Shown piece by piece: positions 60,790-64,000 of a stretch of 64,000 bases of DNA. Numbering within the stretch: the first letter of the stretch is position 1; each line of letters opens with the position of its first letter. Source of the stretch: Allium sativum (Eukaryota > Streptophyta > Magnoliopsida > Asparagales > Amaryllidaceae). The notes below the pieces were generated by a model. It did no database searches, was not told the origin of the DNA, and saw only the letters and a list, made by a program, of their open reading frames with translations. Location: positions 35,580,501-35,644,500 of the forward strand of contig CM060923.1 of assembly GCA_030737875.1 (NCBI GenBank), given 5' to 3'. The translations under genes and the position numbers were made by a program.

Positions 60790-61310
60790 TCAGAGAAGAT
60801 TGATATTATTCGCAGGCGCATGAAGACAGCTCAGGGCAGGCAGAAGTCCTATGCAGATGGGAGAAGGACTGACATTGAGTTTGAGGTGGGAGATCTGGTT
60901 TTCATCAAAGTATCACCTTTGAGGAATGTGGTTCGTTTTGGATCTACAGGGAAGTTGGCACCAAGATTTTTAGGGTCATTTCCCATTAACAGAAAGGATT
61001 GGCCAAATGGCCTGTAGAGTAAAGTTACTAGAGAGACTGTCTAGCGTTCACGACGTTTTCCACGTTTCTGATTTACGAAAGTCCTTGCATGATACCGTCG
61101 AAGTAGTTGAGCCAAGTATGCTTGAGGAAATAGAAGTAGAACGAGAGGCGACGGTTAAACAAGTTCCTACACGTATTCTTGGATCAGAAGTTAAGAAGCT
61201 ATGAAACTGAGAGGTCAAGTTGATGAAAGTTCAATGGGAATATGACCAAGAAGATGCAACTTGGAAAACCGAAGACAAGATCCGTGCTTCATACCCTTTT
61301 CTTTTCAAGG
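60790..61310 (+). pseudogene. Integrase C-terminus and chromodomain-like tail of Element 5
   Basis: Two further frames are needed. One has KTAQGRQKSYADGRRTDIEFEVGDLVFIKVSPLRNVVRFG (60820 on); the next has MACRVKLLERLSSVHDVFHVSDLRKSLHD (61007 on). After a TGA/TAG-containing spot near 61201 the sequence reads VKLMKVQWEYDQEDATWKTEDKIRASYPFLF, a KVQWxxxxxxDATWExE pattern typical of the divergent chromodomain at the end of chromovirus integrases. Confidence 0.82.
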
Positions 61311-61900
61311 GTATGTTCTTAACTTCTTTTTCAAAGATTTTATTCATGCTTATTTCTATCGTTTAAGTATATCCTATAGATCAAATATTCGACTTTTAGG
61401 CAAGAATCCCATGGATGTAAACATGTGTTTGAAACATGTTATGTTTGATAGATGCAAGTGTTTGCTAGTGATTTCTCGTGGATGCATATACACACACATT
61501 ATGCACTAGATCGGCTCAATCACTCTCATATTGCATATGGATGCGTGTGCATATTTTTCTTCTTAAAATGGATGAAAGTGGGTGTATCATCATGTGGATT
61601 TAGCTTTTGGATGGATGATTGTGCATGCATATAGCATTTGCATGATATATTGGGATTATTTGCATACATGTTGGATTAATGGCACTAACATACATTGCAT
61701 TAAGGAGGTCAACTGAATCAGTAGACCTCCTGATTTTTCGCATTATAGGAACATATACACACACCTTTGCATATGTTCATATAAGCATTAGAAATATTTT
61801 TAAGGACAATGGATGCCTGTGATTGGTGGATGAATAGATGGATGTGGATGTTAGGATATACATTCTTCTTAACTTAGAGATTTCGGGGACAAAATCCTTT
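61311..61900 (+). other. Untranslated 3' interior of Element 5
   Basis: About 0.6 kb without coding motifs, ending in CGGGGACAAAATCC before the polypurine tract. The 82-residue frame at 61261-61509 begins inside the tail and is not a gene. Confidence 0.7.
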
Positions 61901-61913
61901 AAGTAGGGGAGAA
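61901..61913 (+). other. Polypurine tract of Element 5
   Basis: AAGTAGGGGAGAA directly before TGTAACATTAAC. Confidence 0.88.
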
Positions 61914-61977
61914 TGTAACATTAACAGATTTAATGCATTCTGATAAAGAGTGACATTAACGGACGTGGGGTGTCACA
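61914..61977 (+). repeat. 3' LTR of Element 5, reduced to 64 bp
   Basis: It starts TGTAACATTAACAG and, within 64 bases, reaches the same end as the 5' LTR (CATAAAGAGTGACATTAACGG-type, GGACGTGGGGTGTCACA). The middle of the LTR, including the TATA box, is missing. ACATTAAC occurs near both ends of the remnant. Confidence 0.85.
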
Positions 61978-62280
61978 TTTGTTTTATCTTCAGTTTCAAA
62001 AAATATTTTCTTAACATTACCGAATCTTAGTAAATACTAAATCTGTAAAATCGTCATAAACGATATTGTATAGAGTGCCCATATCAGAACTGAAACACGG
62101 CTTGGCCATTGGTAATGGGTAAGAGTTCAGTTATTAAGTTTGGAATGTAACGAAATGTGTTTGAGTTGACAATGAGTGGATAATGAGAATGGTTAGAAGA
62201 TGTTTCAGTCCGGCAGGAAAAATATTTCTTGGTGGTTAAGTTATGAGTGATGTTATAGGAATTGGAGTAATTCTCAGCAT

Positions 62281-62400
62281 GCATGTGTGTTGTGCTTATA
62301 TTTTCTATGCATGTGTGTTGTGCTTATATTTGCTATGTCGGATAGGAACTATGTTGGGTTTGTATTGAAGCTTACGTGTGTGTTGTGCTTATATTTGCTT
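62281..62400. repeat. 28-bp tandem repeat, two copies plus a dispersed third
   Basis: Unit GCATGTGTGTTGTGCTTATA-TTTTCTAT at 62281 and 62309, with a third GTGTGTGTTGTGCTTATATTTGCT near 62374. Confidence 0.85.
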
Positions 62401-63613
62401 TTGTTATTATTATTTTTTCTTAATTGTTTTGTTTTCTAATGACTAGCGTGGTGCATCTTTCTGTTATTTTTTATCTTTGTTTTTTTTTTCTAATTTTAAG
62501 ATAGTTGAATTTCTAAATAGTGGTTGTGGAAAAATAACAAAATCCATCAAATTTGGTTTGTTTGTGTCATAGATGGTAAAAAGAGTTTACTGTGCAAGAT
62601 TTTTGAGTCATGTACTTAGGATTACATGTATTTATTAACAAAATCTAGTTGGCATGAGGCCTACTATGCACACATTCACAAATTTGGTTCATGTATCTAT
62701 TAATTCATATTTCCAGTATCCAAAATTAAATGTCAAAGTTTTTGTATAACTTAATTTGTTCCTACATACTGAATAATATAACAATTCTTTTGTTTGTTTG
62801 ACCTAATTTCTAGTTTTGGCAACTAAAATATCTTGTATGGATGGTCTTTTAAAGATGAGCCATAATTGTTTCCCCGAGTTGAACTATTTTTCCTTTCATT
62901 TGTAGTTTAACTCATCGTTTTAATTTTGATACTTCCAACACTAAAGAGATCACATGGTGGTTTCCAGCAAATGATTGGACTCTTAATATCAAGCTTGATA
63001 GTCGGTTTCAAACTCAAAATTATAAATTGGATATGTTGGTTCGTTTGTGTTTTTACAAGTACCATTCTTCATAAAAATTACTAGTGAACTGATTATGCAC
63101 ATATCATAAATATAATTTTGCACTATGCATTAGTCAACGTTTGATACTGAAGTTCATTGTCAATACTCTAAACCCGTAGTCCTAAGTTTGAAGGCTCTTA
63201 GTCAATTCTCACTGTCCATATTAGAATTAATTAAATAACCTTTTAACCTTTAGGCATGACTATTATCATCAATGTAGCATGGGGAATCCAAACCTTGGAC
63301 ATGTCTTCATTTTTATCACTGGAATTAGTTAACGGTAACAAATGATACAGTAACATACTATTTTATTTCATGAACTTATCATATTATTCTATCTTTAATG
63401 TGAAGTTTGATCAATGAAATGCACAGTACATATTATTGGTTTGTTTTGGTTGTAATATCATGTTTTCATGCAGTTGAAATCTTTTTAAGCAAGGAAGAAG
63501 AAAGCTGTTCAATAAAAAGAAAGCAATCGTGTGTTGAAAGTGAAGGAAGAGATTCATACACTTTTTTATATACATTGTAATAACATTATATTTCTATACA
63601 TTATATAATCGTG

Positions 63614-63715
63614 GTACTTGTTTATCAGTGTACTCATTTATCATTCTTGTATAATATTTATTTAGTACTTGTTTATCAGTGTATTTATTAGCCATTCTTG
63701 TATAGTATTTATTTA
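63614..63715. repeat. 51-bp tandem duplication
   Basis: Both copies start GTACTTGTTTATCAGTGTA and contain CATTCTTGTATA(A/G)TATTTATTTA. Confidence 0.88.
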
Positions 63716-63888
63716 GTTTCTATTTATCCACCATAAATTTTTTTATTTAATTTTATCTTTATGGTACAACATTTCTTAAATGTGACATGATAATATTTTA
63801 GGTTATGAAATTTGAAATGGGAAAAATTCTTATTCTTTTTTTGCTTAAGGTTGAATATGTATTTATTTGCAGCAGTCGTCATAAAACA

Positions 63889-63919
63889 ACCGATGCAACT
63901 AAAACTCAGTTGCATCGGT
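63889..63919. repeat. CACTA-type subterminal hairpin
   Basis: ACCGATGCAACT and AGTTGCATCGGT are perfect 12-bp inverted arms with a 7-base loop. The word TTGCATCGGT also occurs in the left subterminal region near 44130, linking the two ends. Confidence 0.82.
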
Positions 63920-64000
63920 CTTTAAAAAAGGATTGATGCAAAAAAACCACAAGGGCTTCACAATTTGTGTTAAATTGGATCAGTTTCCTATCAATGACCG

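Larger units (their letters stand above)
54200..61977 (+). mobile_element. Element 5: decayed Ty3/gypsy chromovirus-like retrotransposon
   Basis: Plus-strand element: a long 5' LTR ending GGGGTGTTACA at 56825, a near-perfect primer site, gag-pol relic from 57006 to about 61310, a polypurine tract, and a very short 3' LTR (61914-61977). Shared LTR end sequence (GAGTGACATTAACGGACGTGGGGTGT) proves the pairing. The left boundary is uncertain, somewhere between the FMO fragment and the TATA box at 54449. The target duplication was not found. The double zinc knuckle, protease DSG, RT, RNase H, integrase and C-terminal chromodomain-like tail indicate a chromovirus-type element. Confidence 0.85.
61978..63880. 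other. Sequence between Element 5 and right CACTA repeats, no gene recognised
   Basis: AT-rich, no recognisable domain. It includes a 28-bp tandem repeat (62281-62400) and a 51-bp tandem pair (63614-63715). A possible splice acceptor, TTTTCATGCAG, near 63473 precedes a purine-rich, charged-codon stretch (63475-63555), which could be a last exon of a transposon gene, but no homology is recognised. Confidence 0.5.
43837..64000 (+). mobile_element. CACTA-type DNA transposon, left end and interior (right end outside window)
   Basis: The insertion starts CACTATTACAAAAATAGCC, the CACTA superfamily terminal pattern, exactly where homology to the other Element 3 LTR stops after AAAGAG. Subterminal repeats (AACCGAAGCAA, TTGCTTCGGTT and TTGCATCGGTT types in both orientations) fill 43870-44170. 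Matching repeats return at 63889-63919, so the window probably ends close to the right terminus. No transposase (TnpA/TnpD) gene is recognisable in the interval. A 3-bp GAG duplication is predicted but cannot be verified. That both ends belong to one element is an inference from the repeat words. Confidence 0.7.

Overview
This is a gene-poor, AT-rich stretch of a flowering-plant nuclear genome made almost entirely of nested transposable elements. The plant origin rests on Ty3/gypsy chromovirus-type gag-pol relics with an initiator-Met tRNA primer site, a copia-type (UBN2) Gag, an Au-like tRNA-derived SINE, a CACTA terminus with subterminal repeats, and a decayed fragment of a plant flavin-containing monooxygenase (FMO). 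The species cannot be told from the sequence. I see no intact host gene, no structural tRNA or rRNA gene and no CRISPR array.

Layout, left to right. 1-2932: sequence resembling the R/U5 part of a plus-strand gypsy LTR (call it W), with a degenerate duplication and a run of 19 G. 2933-6006: the left piece of an older minus-strand LTR (X); its other piece is at 20430-20579, followed by the X polypurine tract and a 0.7 kb remnant of X interior. Element 1 (6007-20424, minus strand, target duplication GACTC) splits X. It has very long LTRs and a complete but dead gag-pol. Element 3 (from 21314, minus strand) sits in the X interior. It has LTRs of about 5 kb around only about 1.5 kb of non-coding interior. 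Its left LTR carries Element 2 (21449-33350, plus strand, target duplication CACAG), a very young non-autonomous element with nearly identical 4.26 kb LTRs and no gag-pol, and also a 165 bp SINE (35342-35506).

The right LTR of Element 3 is broken at 43837 by a CACTA-type DNA transposon whose far end lies beyond the window; matching subterminal repeats reappear at 63889-63919. Inside this interval are an extremely AT-rich tract (44216-45535), a solo-LTR-like insertion (Element 4, 45774-52840, flanked by TATAT) that itself holds a copia LTR and a copia gag fragment, the FMO pseudogene fragment (53903-54178), and Element 5 (about 54200-61977, plus strand), a decayed chromovirus-like element whose 3' LTR is only 64 bp.

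How the parts relate: the nesting gives an insertion order. X is oldest, then Elements 1 and 3 in X, then Element 2, the SINE and the CACTA in Element 3, then Elements 4 and 5 inside the CACTA interval. Elements 2 and 3 have related LTRs but no coding capacity, so they must have depended on proteins from autonomous chromoviruses. Elements 1 and 5 are of that general type, but both copies here are dead.
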